Of a stretch of 64,000 nt of DNA, positions 12,622-25,100 are shown in pieces. The position numbers and the translations under genes are program-made. Every line of letters starts with the position of its first letter. Position 1 is the first letter of the stretch. The DNA comes from Mytilus galloprovincialis. Taxonomy: Eukaryota > Mollusca > Bivalvia > Mytilida > Mytilidae. The notes beneath the pieces are model-generated. The model saw only the letters and a program-made list of their open reading frames with translations, did no database searches and was not told the origin of the DNA. The DNA lies in NCBI RefSeq assembly GCF_965363235.1, contig NC_134842.1, positions 30,380,958 to 30,444,957 of the forward strand, read 5' to 3'.

Positions 12622-15600
12622 TCAATCAATCTTCTTACTATTGTTGTTTTCTGGTTGTTGTTTATCTTTTGGATTGACAAGTCGGTAATAAGGTATAATA
12701 ATGTCTGTTTTACACAATCTCCATAACAGTACAGAATTCACGACGGCAACGATAACCGCACAAACAGTTGTCATGGAAACAACAAACAGATTGGGATGTC
12801 GATAGTAAGTAACATAGCATCCATGGAGAACTATCATTATCGGTAGCACCCGGAAGAGAATAAAAGTGACGAAATTTAATACAACACACACACAGTAAAG
12901 AATCGATTCATATCCGATTTTACATATACGCAATAATTTTCTTGAATGCAAGAAGAAACTATTTCCCTCTGTTAGGAGTGCTATACACGAGTATCCAATG
13001 AAAGTCTTGGTGTGCCAGTTATGCCAAAATATAGCAATACACTGCAAAACAATAGAGAGATACAATTAATTCAAAAGGTATCCAAATAGCAGCACATAGT
13101 GATACTGCTAAGCACAAAACTTTGGTCATTGTAATGAAATGTATGATATATAAATCAACAACTTAAGATGAAATAATAAAGTGGTATTCATAAATGCATT
13201 TAAACAGACATATATTTGTATAAAGGAAAACGCCCTTAAATAAAATATAACTTCAAACACGGTATATGCGTCCTAGGCGCTTTTCTGGATTTATCTTGAT
13301 CAGGGATGCTCAAAGCCGAAACATTGAAAGCCAATACAAGAATCGTAACATTTGGAGATATGTATCAATAAAGTTAATACCAAAAATAAAAGCGACATTA
13401 ATCTACATTGAAATAAAGTTGCAAGAATGCCACAGAATGAAATATAAAGAGCTGTAAATCAGACAATTGTGGCGATTGAGGTATACACGTATGAAGCTCA
13501 TGCTTCATAATGTGAAAGAGCTTTGGAAAATCTTAGAGGCATACGTTGTTCTCACAATCTCGTCTTCTTTTCTGAGTTGTGACACCACCAAATTAGATTC
13601 GTGCTCGAATGTTTACTCGTCACGAGCAACTCGACAGGTGCAATTTTTTAAGAAGGATCTGTCTAGTTCCATTCTGGAGCATTGTATATATTGTAAATTA
13701 TATAAGTATTTTATTTCATATTATGTATTATATCTATGCATTTTAATAGTCTCTTATAATTCTGTATTAAATGGCTCTCATGTTATTTAATGTTTTTACA
13801 ATGTATAAAGATTGATTGTACTTGTTGAGAGATGAGACTTTAAGGGCATACGATACAGTTACAGGGAAGGTAATGACGTTGCTAACGTAAAATGTTTTTT
13901 TCGCGACGTCAAACTCTGACATATCGAGAAAAGAGGCATTTTTCGACTGATTTTTATCATTCAAACTGATTTAATTTGAAAACGAGTGCATGGACCCCTA
14001 TTTTTTAAAACAGCAATTTGTTTCATTTTGCAAGGAGATTATGTGACCCAAATTTTATAAAACTGTAAATAGCGCAATTTTTTAATTTTGATAAACATGC
14101 AGCAAAAAATGACGTTTTTTCCTCTATTCATGAACATTTGATAAATATAGAGTTATTTCGGAATAAAAATTGCATAATTTTTAATGATAGTTATAAAATA
14201 CAGAAATTACCGATTATTTAACAAAAACCATTTTGTGTTTATCTTTTAAAACAAAAAAGTTGTGTCTTTCTTTCGAAAAAGAAAAAACGGACACAAATCT
14301 GAATTTTGAGCAAATATACAAAATTTCGACCTCATTTTACTCAAAAAGTAGCACATGAAGGTATATTTTTTATTACATATTTGATTTAATGAGGTAAAAA
14401 ATAGCCTATATGCAAATTTTCATCAACTTGTAAATACAGGTTCAAAACTGTATCGTATGCCCTTAATTAAACATTGAATTGAATATAAATATAATTAAGA
14501 TACACTAAAACTTACAGCAATATGATGCAACGTTACCTCCCATTGTTCAAGTGATTTTCCATTTACAAAATGATCAATAAAATCGTACACAAAATAACCT
14601 ATAAATAAAGAAAATCAGATCAAACTTATAATTCACTTCATATTCGGTAGAATGAGATATTTGATTTTAAACATTTTTTTTAAAAGATTATGAAAAGGAT
14701 TTTGGAACAGTTACAGCTGGTCAAATCTCAATCCACAAGTACAATTAGAGATATATAATGTTTTCGTGTTTGTATGTGTGGTATCTCTAGAATTACAAAA
14801 GCTAGAAGTTACAAAACATGCTTTAAATGTGATCAATCATCTGTAGTATCATCCAGAGCCACTGATTACATCCTTCGGTTGTTTTTTTTTAGATCATTGA
14901 TGGATCACTCATCTTTATTTTTTTAAACTGTTGATCATGTGTTTGGTAGTTGTCGTTTGATGATGTGGTTCATAAGTCTTTCTCGTTTCTCGTTTTTTAT
15001 ATAGATTAGACCGTTGGTTTCCCCGTTTGAAGGGTTTTACACTTGTAACCGGTCCTTTATAGCTTCAATGATGTGCGGTGTGAGCCAAGGTTCCGTGTTG
15101 AAGACCGTATTTCGACCTATACTGGTTTACTTTTATGAATTGTTACTTGGATGGAGAGTTACATCTCATTGGCAGTAATACCACATTTTCTTATATCTAA
15201 GTATGCACATTTTGAATCATTTAACCATCAGTCTTTCCTTAAGGCAATTAATTACATGGAATTTTGTATCTTTTCTTATTTGAAATGACCCTCAATCAAA
15301 TAAGTGATTCATTTTATAGGTTATCTCTCTTAGGATGACATCAATTATCATTAGTATAAACATATTTATTTATAATGGATTGGGAAACAAGTTATTGCAA
15401 CTTATACTAATCCCTTTCCACTTTTCGGGTGCGATTGCTGCCTTGTAGTGGCATTAGCCTGCTTTTTTCCGACATCTAAAAGGGTGTCTTTAAAACAGGG
15501 ACGAAATATATCAGAGGGACAGTCAAACTCATAAATCGAAAATCAACTGACAATGCCATGGCCAAAAGTAAAAAGACAAACAGACAAACAATAGTACAGA

Positions 15601-18600
15601 AGACACAACATAGAAAGCTAAAGACTAAGCAACACAAACCCCACCAAAAACTGGGGATCTCTCTTAATAACATGCAGCCATTTATCGTCTCCGTCCGACG
15701 GACTATCATCAGTACCTCAAAACCATACTCTCAAATGGTGTAATGGGAGAGCCAAAAAATCAATCTTGAAATTTTCTCCCCGGAACAGGGATCGAACCTT
15801 TGTATCGAGAGTCCGGTGTACTAACAACTACACAATGGCTCTCGTATCATAGTCATAGAATGAGATAGCGGAGAGAGAACATTAATCTGCGCGTTATTCG
15901 TGCAATCTTTAGTATTTCAAATATTTTCATTATCATTTAAGCAAAAACCTTTGATATTTTATTAAAGATATTAGCATGTTTTGTATGGGCAGCAGACATC
16001 CTTTTCGTCCAAATAAAATCACTAGCTATAGTCTATTATTGTCAAATGGAAACAATTTGTGCTAAAAGTATGTTAAGGGAAATATTAAACTGGTAATTGT
16101 CAAAAAGACTATTTTTATAAATTGTCATCCCAGGACCTTTTATGGCTTAATATACGGTATGTGTTTGCTTATTATTGAAATCTGTACAGTGTTATTTTGG
16201 CATTTGGTGGGTTTTTGTCTCAGAGGCAACCATAGCACATCTCCTTATATTTTCATATTTGATAATTGAGTATTATCATAATAAATTTGAGTTTGGAATG
16301 ATCTAACTTTACTGAACATACCTGAGCAAAATACAACCATGTGGAAAATAAACGGATTGCTGACAGTGTATGGATCTTGAATTAATTCAGGATACAATAA
16401 CAGACTATAAATATAGAAAAAAACATTTTCGATCAAAATAATTTTACTTAATTTTAACAACAAAGTAAAACATAGAAACTTTAAATACATAACCTCGATA
16501 TAACAACATGCAGGAAAGAATACCACTGATTATGAAATTCTGACTCAGGATCTTTGCTCTCTCTACAGAATGCCGCATGTTTAGCAAAAAGATGCAAAAA
16601 CCAATTTTCATGGTTTTGGTTTGATCCGGTTGGGGTTTTATACATCCACATATTAAGTCGATGTACCTTGGATATGAGTGATTTGTTTATTCATTGATTG
16701 GTTTATTGTGATTTGATTCAGTCCTGCGGCAAATAGTTCGTGCAAAATGAGGACGAGAACGATAAATTGAGTAAGCTTTGCAGTGTGTGTCGACTGAATT
16801 TTAGAGCGGTGGAAATAGATTGCCACTCAAATTAAGGCATATTCGATAAGGACGTACATTTTGCATTTGAACAGGTCACCTAAAGACCAGTGTCTGAAGT
16901 ATTTGTTACAGGGATTCTTAGCGTGGAGAGATCTTGAAACTTTACTTTCAAGATATATCGGCTGTTACAGTCCCATTTTCACCTGACGCGGCCGCGTATT
17001 TATACATCATGGAAAGAAAAACGGTCGATCCCTGAGTTGGAGGTGTTAGAGAGAAATTGGAACCTATTTTTATACCACGTTTATCCTGTCTCTATATTTT
17101 GTCATCCTTACAATCAAACTTTTTCAGCCCTTTTTGTTCAACCTTTGAACCCTTACAAAAAGGGGTTAATTTGTCTTTGATATTAATGAATTATTGACAG
17201 TTTTGTACTGTTACCGCCACATAGGAATGACCACAATTTGATAAGCAGTTTGTAATTTACGGTTGAACTTAATACATAGACCAGATGCTCCGCAGGGCGC
17301 AGCTTTATACGACCGCAGAGTTCGAACCCTGAACATTGGGGCAAGTATGGACACAACATTCAAGCTTGATACAGCTCTGAATTTGGAGTGTGATTAAATA
17401 GTTGACACAACACAGGTTTCTGACACATAATGAATGTGGTCTAAGAACTTAAACTTAAAAACTTTAAATTTTAAATTGGACATTACCTATTATGGTCCAA
17501 TATCCAAAATCTAAATACATGGTTAGATTCAGCATATCAAAGAACCCCAAGAATTCAATTTTTGATGAAATCAAATAAAGTTCAATTTTGGACCCTTAAG
17601 ACCTCAATGTGGACCAATCTGATAACCGGGCCCAAACATCAAAAATCTAAATACATGGTTAGATTAAGCATATATCAAAGAACCCCATATATACAAGTTT
17701 TGTTGAAATCAAACAAAGTTTAATTTTGGACCGCAATTTGGACCAACTTGAAAACTGGGCCTATAATCAAAAATCTAAATACAGGTTTAGATTCAGCATA
17801 TCAAAGAACTCCAAGTGTTCAATTTTTGTTGATATCAAACAAAGTTTTATTTTGGACCACGATTTGGACTAACTTGAAAACTTGGCCCATAATAAAAATT
17901 ATAAGTACATGTTTAGATTCAGCATATCAAAGAACCCCAAGGATTCAATTTTTGTTGAAATCAAACAAAGTTTAATTTTGGACCACGATTTGGACCAACT
18001 TGAAAACTGGGCCCATAATAAAAAAAATTAAGTACATGTTTAGATTCAGCATATCAAAAAAACCCAAGAATTCAATTTTTGTTGAAATCAAACAAAGATT
18101 TAATTTTGGACCCCAAGTTGGGCCAACTTGAAAACTAGGCCAACTTGAAAACTGGGCCAATAATCAAAAATCTAAGTACATGTTTAGGTTCAGCATATCA
18201 AAGAACCCCAAGAATTCAATTTTTGTTAAAATCAAACTTAGTTTAATTTTGGACCCTTTGGACCTTATGTAGACCAATTTGAAAATGGGACCAAAAATTA
18301 AGAATCTACATACACAGTTAGATTCGGCATATCAAAGAACCCCAAATATTCAATTTTTGATGAATTCAAACAATGTTTAATTTTGGACCCTTTGGGCCCC
18401 TTATTCCTAAACTGTTGGGACCAAAACTCCCCAAATCATTCCCAACCTTCCTTTTATGGTCATAAACCTTGTGTTTGAATTTCAAAGATTTCTATTTACT
18501 TATACTTAAGTTATGGTGTGAAACCCAAGAAAAATGCTTATTTGGGCCCCTTTCTGGCCCCTAATTCCTAAACTGTAGGGACCAAAAACTCCCAAAATCA

Positions 18601-20341
18601 TTCCCAACCTTCCTTTTATGCTCATAAACCTTGTGTTTAAATTTCATATATTTCTATTCACTTACACTAAAGTTATAGTGAGAAAACCAAAAGTCTTCGG
18701 ACGACGACGACGACGACGCCAACGTGATACCAATATACGACCAAAAAATTTTCAATTTTTGTAGTCGTATAAAAACGAAGTGTGTATTATGCTTACATAA
18801 AATACCAAGCTTATCTTAATACACACATTAATCATTTAATTTCAATAGGAAAGTATTCGATCGACTTAAGTAACTTAAAGGATAACATTATATATTAAAT
18901 GGAACGGTTGCTTAAGATAACGGCGATAAATAAATTTTTAAAAGTTTCGTTATAAAAATGGTTTAAGTAAATTAATTCATAAAATACACAAATATTGATG
19001 AGAAATAGCTTATAATTATTTCCTGTTCAGATCCGGTTTCCAGCTCAACTTTCAGTATTGCGGACTTGTATTTTATATGTCCATCTGCGTACATTATCTT
19101 AATGTTGTCTAATCTTTGGTCGGGTTGTTGTCTCTCTGACATATTCTCCTTTTCCATTCTCAATTTTATCTTTAATTACTGTTCTCTGCTGTCTTTAGTT
19201 TGTAATTTATTGTATATATTTTCGTTTGCCATAGCATGCATGTATATGCTTCTTGCAAATAAAGTATTCATTCATTCATTCAACAGCATAGCAGTTAATA
19301 TGAATTCAAATTATGATTGGGGTAATCGTCAATGAGACGAACAGAACAAAATAAAAATATGAAAATCAATTAAACAATGACATTTTCATTTACATAAACA
19401 GTATAAAGTAACAAACTTTTTGTAGGATTGGGTTATTTCTCTTGATTTATATTGTCTGTCATGTATTAAGTATACATTTTTTTTTTTGTCTTTCATTTCT
19501 TTGTTTATTTTTAACTTTGAGTTTGAATGTCCGCTATCTTTTCGTCGAACTGATGACACGGGAAAATCACTTTTGAAATTGTTGAGATCCATTCTCCCTT
19601 TTACTATTAGAGAAGATCGGACAAGCGATATATTTTATTTTGTAATTATATTTTGTTACCTTACAGATGTGTGTGTACTGCATTTGTGTCAGTGTCAGTG
19701 ATATTTTTTTGTGTTGTGTGTGGTTTTGTTATGTTTTATTAGTTGTTTGGTATTTTCTTGTTGTTTTTTTTTTTTGGGGGGGGGGGGGGGGGGAGAGGGG
19801 GAAGATATCCCACTTTGATCGAAACATTTTAGTACGACCATTGCAAATTCAGAATTCAGTGTTATATTCCGTTATGTACAATTGATTGTAATAAATATGT
19901 TCATTGTGGTCACATTGATTAGCTAAACAATATAAATGTTACAGTTTATCTGTGTCAGTATGTACACCATGCAGCGGCCTGTTACATATGCTACGTATCC
20001 AATAATATTATGTACATGCATTAATATATTAAATAATAAAGTTATGCCGAATGCTCCGATAACTATTTTAATAGCTGATCGTGCTATATACGTATTATTG
20101 CTGGGCCGGTTAAATATACGTACCATAGGCATCCCCATATACCAGCTATAAGTCCATGAATACCAGAAACAATAAGATTTCTCCATGTACAAGGATCGGT
20201 TCCCACTGATGCCGGAATACTTATCAATGAAACAATGTTGTTAAATGCGGAAAACGCTATTATAGTTGTACAAAAAACGGGATATCCATACTCAAGATCA
20301 GATGTTATAACAGTTGTTTTGTTAACATGGTTAAGAAACAT
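12622..20341 (-). CDS. TLC-domain membrane protein, TLCD1/TLCD2-like, four exons
   Basis: Four coding exons, read right to left: 20341-20124, 16404-16322, 14598-14516 and 13041-12622. All introns are GT-AG with phases 2, 1 and 0, and the sum is 804 nt, giving 267 aa. The ATG at 20341 has an in-frame TAA upstream. The TLC domain runs from about residue 53 ('WRNLIVSGIHGLIAG') to 255. It includes 'LYPELIQDPY', the joined 'GYFVYDFIDHF', the family's His pair in 'EVTLHHIA' (H125-H126) and 'LLTEGNSFFLHSRKLL'. Five to seven hydrophobic segments are visible. Order and spacing match vertebrate TLCD1/TLCD2, which are known to limit membrane incorporation of long polyunsaturated phospholipids; that role is inferred for this protein. 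Introns of 3.7, 1.7 and 1.5 kb are filled with repeats. The UTRs were not determined. Length fits the family (about 250-265 aa). Confidence 0.88.
13844..14462. mobile_element. TTAA-flanked MITE in TLC-gene intron 3
   Basis: The 17-bp perfect inverted ends GGGCATACGATACAGTT occur at 13844-13860 and 14446-14462, each directly flanked by TTAA (13840-13843, 14463-14466). A TTAA target duplication is the signature of piggyBac and Kolobok elements. The 619 bp are non-coding, so it is non-autonomous. Its right end lies only about 50 bp from exon 3 of the host gene, on the splice-donor side. Confidence 0.85.
14935..15200 (+). repeat. Dispersed mussel repeat, variant subfamily
   Basis: Contains 'atatagattagaccgttggt', 'ctttatagctt' and 'acttggatggagagtt'. 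It matches 33995-34240 closely and 51385-51505 in reverse, and is distantly related to repeat A. Confidence 0.7.
15485..15852 (-). mobile_element. tRNA-derived SINE
   Basis: Read on the minus strand, the head at about 15850-15775 has an A-box-like 'tagttgttagtacacc' and a B-box-like 'ggttcgatccc', spaced as in a tRNA. The acceptor arms do not pair, so it is a tRNA-derived promoter and not a working tRNA. The body contains 'ccccagtttttggtgggg' and 'gccatggcattgtcagtt', and is shared with 26515-26690 and part of 43595-43690. It lies in intron 2 of the TLC gene, on the same strand. Confidence 0.65.
16110..16255 (+). repeat. Diverged mussel repeat A fragment
   Basis: Degenerate match to 'ggaccttttatggct ... 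ttgaaatctgtacagtgttattttgg ... tgtctcagaggcaac', ending about 70 bp from exon 2 of the TLC gene. Confidence 0.5.
16660..17060 (-). repeat. Dispersed bivalve repeat with CAATCAAT-type tail
   Basis: On the minus strand it reads 'tgtaacagccgatatatctt', 'atttgagtggcaatctattt', 'cgttctcgtcctcattttgc', and ends in a degenerate 'aaaccaatcaatgaat' tail. The body is richer in GC than its surroundings. Recalled as a dispersed bivalve sequence; no second copy lies in this window. It is in intron 1 of the TLC gene. Confidence 0.4.
17281..18772 (+). repeat. Interspersed element with ~125-bp internal tandem units
   Basis: It opens 'gatgctccgcagggcgcagc...tttatacgac' and closes with a (GACGAC)n tract and 'gtcgtataaa', so the ends carry a short inverted TTTATACGAC motif. 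Between are about seven diverged units containing 'cagcatatcaaagaacccca' and 'aatttttgttgaaatcaaac', then two copies of 'cattcccaaccttcctttta'. Non-coding. It lies in intron 1 of the TLC gene. The GACGAC tract recalls the end of the 1.5-4.1 kb element. Confidence 0.7.
19010..19285 (+). repeat. Dispersed repeat ending in (ATTC)n
   Basis: Contains 'ggtcgggttgttgtctc', 'gacatattctcc' and 'ttccattctcaatttta', which match the 3' end of the Naiad pseudo-LTR (about 21690-21734). It then ends 'aataaagtattcattcattc'. The short-repeat tail suggests retroposition. Confidence 0.6.
19764..19793 (+). repeat. T12G18 homopolymer pair
   Basis: Twelve T followed by eighteen G, then a further G-rich 'agaggggg'. 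It could form a G-quadruplex on the plus strand. It lies in TLC intron 1, so the intron RNA (minus strand) would carry C18A12. Confidence 0.9.
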
Positions 20342-21174
20342 GATGTTGTCTGTGGTCAGATTAACCCAGCGTTAAGTCTTTCATGGTTGGTAGACTACGT
20401 AGTAAATATTTGTAAAGGTAATATAAGTTATCATGTTACTGTACAATTCATTTTTATAACACAAGTGAAACTGTGCCAAAGACGCTCATATATGTAACAT
20501 GTGTAATCGGTATTTTACACTACACACAATATTAAAGTGCACACTAGAAGATTATAATGTTATAAATATACTTATACAAGGAATATTTCATGCGTATCTT
20601 TTAAAGTAAATTCAATGTAACATACAATCAATGTAACAGTCGTAAAATTATAAATAAATCGATATGTGATCGATCAGGTGAAACAAATCTTACACCGTGT
20701 GGTTATGATTATAATCTTTATATTTATGAAAATATTTCATTGTGTATAAAATTAGAATATATATTTAAAATTATAATAAAGGGTGTATCTTTACAGTACA
20801 GTGGAACAGTGATCAAACATGATTGTTTTACTGCTATAAGTCAAATGATTCTTATTCAGTGGTTGTCATTGGTTGCAATCTGCTGTCATGGCTGTACTCC
20901 ATATGTTGAAATATAGAGTTTTGGCATATTTTTAATATTCATTTAAAGTGTTTTAGAATGATTTATTTTAGCTAGAGACGTCTTAAAAATGTTCAATATT
21001 AAATGTGTCAAAACTCCTAAATCAGCAACGTGTACAATAAGAGCTGAATATTTGGAAATATAAATAAAAAATAGTTATGTACATATGATATAGACTATTT
21101 GAACTCCTATGGCATGTACAGCAAATGACTAGTTCTAATGCTAATTCTACACTTGTATATATGCTACATACCAA
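20342..21174. other. 5' flank of the TLC gene / spacer before Naiad
   Basis: Presumably holds the promoter and 5' UTR of the minus-strand TLC gene, but no TATA box, initiator or non-coding exon can be called with confidence. No other gene seen. Confidence 0.4.
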
Positions 21175-21734
21175 AAACCCCTAACGGGAGGGATTGTACC
21201 TGATATTCATATGATGAAGACATAATCTTTCAATCAGTTTAATTGAGGTCTGGAGCTGGCATGTCAGTTAACTGCTAGTAGTCTGTTGTTATTCATGTAT
21301 TATTGTCATTTTATTTATTTTCTTTTGTTACATCTTTTGACATCAGACTCGGACTTCTCTTGAACTGAATTTTAATGTGCGTATTGTTATTGTTTTACTT
21401 TTCTACATTGGCTAGAGGTATAGGGGGAGGGTTGAGATCTCATAAACATGTTTAACCCCGCCGCAATTTTGCGCCTGTCCCAAGTCAGGAGCCTCTGGCC
21501 TTTGTTAGTCTTGTATGATTTTAAATTTTAGTTTCTTGTGTATAATTCGGAGTTTAGTATGACGTCCATTATCACTGTACTATTATGCATATTTTAGGGG
21601 CCAGCTGAAGGACACCTACGGGTGCGGGAATTCTCGCTACATTGAAGACCCATTGGTTGCCTTCGGCTGTTGTTTGCTCTATGGTCGGGTGGTTGTCGCT
21701 TTGACATATTCACCATTTCCTTTCTCAATTCTAT
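21175..21734 (+). repeat. Left pseudo-LTR of Naiad
   Basis: 560 bp, equal in length to 25209-25768. It corresponds to the tail of a tandemly placed element cut at its 5' side, inside the SECIS-like hairpin, so this copy lacks the hairpin's 5' strand. It contains a cACC(TACG)GGTg hairpin at 21613-21624. Confidence 0.95.
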
Positions 21735-22117
21735 TTTTTACAGAGTTTGTCTTTAGTGCCGTGTGGAGACAGTAGAGTGCCTCCCCGTGCTTAAGGTTTA
21801 TGCTCTTATATTATACTAGATTATGGAGGCGTGTGTCCGAGCGAGAACTTCTCTATGTTCATTACTTTAGGAATATCTATCAAAAAGTAGTATTTTAATA
21901 TTCAGCCCCATTCATCTATTTAGTCAGACGTCAGTCGCTACCCTGATATACCCTATCTTTTGTTAAATTTGTCGGGTAACTTATGACAATAAGCATTTGA
22001 CGTCTTGAGCCGAACAGTTTTATCATTTTTACACAATTTAATCTACTGTGTGATGGTTCATATTCTGGACGCCAGTCTTTGCTCCTTTGTAATAAATCTA
22101 CATACCAAAAAACAAAT

Positions 22118-25100
22118 ATGAAGCTTAGAAATGGAAAAATATTAAATACTAAACTCGTTCAAAGGGTATCTACACGTCTCAATCTTCAGAATCGCTTATC
22201 TAAAAATACTACTATAGCTAACGTTTTTAACAATAAAAATCGTGGTTACCCTTCTATCGATAAGTGTCATGCCAAAAAATGACTTACGTGTCCCCGTCTT
22301 TCCACCAACAATACAGTAAGGTCCACATTTAATGGTCGCACATTTTCTCTAAATTTTGAAACTGATATTACTTGAAAAACAAACAGTATTATTTATTTAC
22401 TCACATGAAACAAACCGGGATGCGGTATTCAGTACGTAGGTGAAACTGGGCGATATTTATCTAAACGCACGCAAGAACACCTGTATCGTTTTAAAAGACC
22501 CAATAAATTCAAAAGTATCATTTATCAACATCTTAAGAAGCACAGTCATCCTATTAAATATTTAACAGTTCAACCTTTAGAAGTAGTAAATAAGCAGCCT
22601 GGTGAATCTCATTCCAAGTTTGTACGATCACGAAAAATAAATGAATTAAATTGGATTAAAAAATTACAGACAGTCTACCCTCTCGGTCTTAATGATAATA
22701 TCATGGGAATTGGCAATATATCAAGAACCGATTCTGTTAACATTTTGGATATAGTTTCTAAAACTGTTCGTAAAAATCGTTCTCATGGACGCAGAAAAAA
22801 TCGCAATCAAAGAAAATTTCGGACCAACCATACAAATATTTCGGACCTAATTTCCATTTCAAAAAACAACGGCAGACATTATCTGTTAACCAAGCTTTGT
22901 TCTTTACCTATAAATAAATTAAATAAAATTTTAGAGGATTGCAACACAATTTCATATTACAGTCCTAAGTATGAAATTGTCCAAATTATAATGGCATATT
23001 GTTATTCTAAACTGTTTCCAAAAATTGATCGCCCTGAAGATCATAAAAAACATTTTATTAAAATAAAGTATGTCAATAAAGGTTTTGATTTTGTAAATAT
23101 TGCCGGTATTTTTAACGACCATTCTGTTAAAGACCAAATTCCTGGATATTTTGATAATACTGAACTCCCTCTCATTTGTTATATTTACAAGAAATCTACC
23201 CGAAAATATGTGTTTAATTATAGCCAATTGTGTAAAGATGTAAATATCACTGAAAATACACCTATGTCGTGTAATTGCAGTAATTCAGAATACACCTATG
23301 GACCAATTTCCCATGTTATAACAGGAGACCTTAACATCGTTCGCGACCGAGAGTTAAAATCATTCCTCAGTAAAGGACCTAAATATCGTCCCCCGTCAAC
23401 TATTAACTGGAATGAGTGTCGTAATATCATCAACGACTCACTCCGCGCCTACTGTTTGAAATGGGTAAAACGGGAAAAAGCTGACAAAAAATCTTTGGAC
23501 TCTTTTTTTAATTCAGTAATGAAGATAGTTGATATTCGAATACAACATTTTAAAGAACATTTTACCCTCAACAAAAACTATAAAAACCCTATTTCGCGTA
23601 TCAAAAATAAACTAACAGAACTAGCCAAGGAATTTGTTTTTGTCCCGGCTGATAAAGCTGCTAATAATATCATTAGTGTTTGACGTAAATTTTATATAGA
23701 GGTTCTGCAAAAGGAAATCACGAATTCACCAACATTCCAACTGACTTCATTTTCAGAAAACGACATCTGTAACAAACATAAACTTTTAGCTACTTCTTTA
23801 CAAGCAGAACCAAACACAATGAAAGTCCCAACTATGTACTGGCTTCCGAAGCTGCACAAAAAACCTTACAAATATAGATTTATTTCATCTTCCAGCCATT
23901 GTTCAACTACTAAATTGTCTGTTTTACTTACTAGTACACTTGGTACAATAAAAAACCTGATAATAAATTGTTCAAATAAGGCCTTTGAAAATAGTGGAAT
24001 TAATTACTTTTGGAGTGTCAAAAACTCGTTGGAAGTACTTGATAAATTGCATGCATATATTGGTGATTTTGAATCTGTTCAAAGTTTTGATTTTTCTACC
24101 CTATATACCACTTTGCCTCATATTCTTATTAAGAAAAAATTCACATCCCTAATTAACTGGGCATTTAAAAAGTCGGAATGCGAGTACATATGTTCAAACT
24201 CTTTTAGATCATTTTTTAGTAGCAATAAACAAAAGAACTATGTCAATTGGACATGCTTTGATACTATTTATGCACTTGAATTTTTACTTGATAACATTTT
24301 TGTTCGCTTTGGAGATTCCGTATATCGTCAAGTTATTGGAATTCCAATGGGGACTAACTGTGCACCACTTATTGCGGACCTGTTTTTGTATTGTTATGAG
24401 TTACAATTTATGACTAAAACTAGCAAAGACCCATCAAAACAACATTTGATACAAAAATTTAACAATACTTTTAGATATTTGGATGATATATTGGCTCTAA
24501 ATAATGACGACTTCAGTATGTATACTAAAGAAATTTATCCTGTAGAACTTACTTTAAATAAAGCTAATGATAACAATGACCACTGCCCTTTCCTCGATCT
24601 TGATATCTATATCATAAACGGGAAGCTTAATACAAAAATTTATGATAAAAGAGATGATTTTTCATTTCCTATTGTTAATTATCCATTTTTAGATGGTGAC
24701 GTTCCCTTGTCACCATCTTATGGTGTTTATATATCTCAACTTGTACGATTCGCTCGTGTATGTAACAATGTATTAGATTTTAGCGAGAGAAATTTATGTA
24801 TTACTGAAAAATTATTACACCAGGGTTTTCGATATCACAAACTGGTCAAAACATTTACTAAATTTTATCACCGGTATAAGGAAATAATTCGTAAATATAA
24901 CTCAACATGCAGACATCTTATACGTTCAGGTATTTCACATCCAAAATTTTATGGAAATATTCTTTATAAAGCACAAAAATGTCAGTATTCTCCTCAGAAA
25001 CTAACAAAACCTTTAAATAGACTTATTAAAAGGGGATATAGTTACGATACTGTTGTCAGGTCATTAAAGATTGCATATTTTGGCTTTAACATTGATTCAC

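Noticed and set aside
15775-15850. Functional tRNA gene on the minus strand
   Set aside because: A- and B-box-like sequences are present but the acceptor arms do not pair, and the sequence continues into a SINE body.
22280-23683. Reading the four in-frame TGA codons as ordinary decay of a dead retroelement
   Set aside because: All four are TGA and none TAA/TAG, at least two sit on conserved Cys sites, the rest of the 1,003-codon frame is clean, the pseudo-LTRs are almost identical, and a SECIS-like hairpin follows. Decay remains possible but is the weaker explanation.
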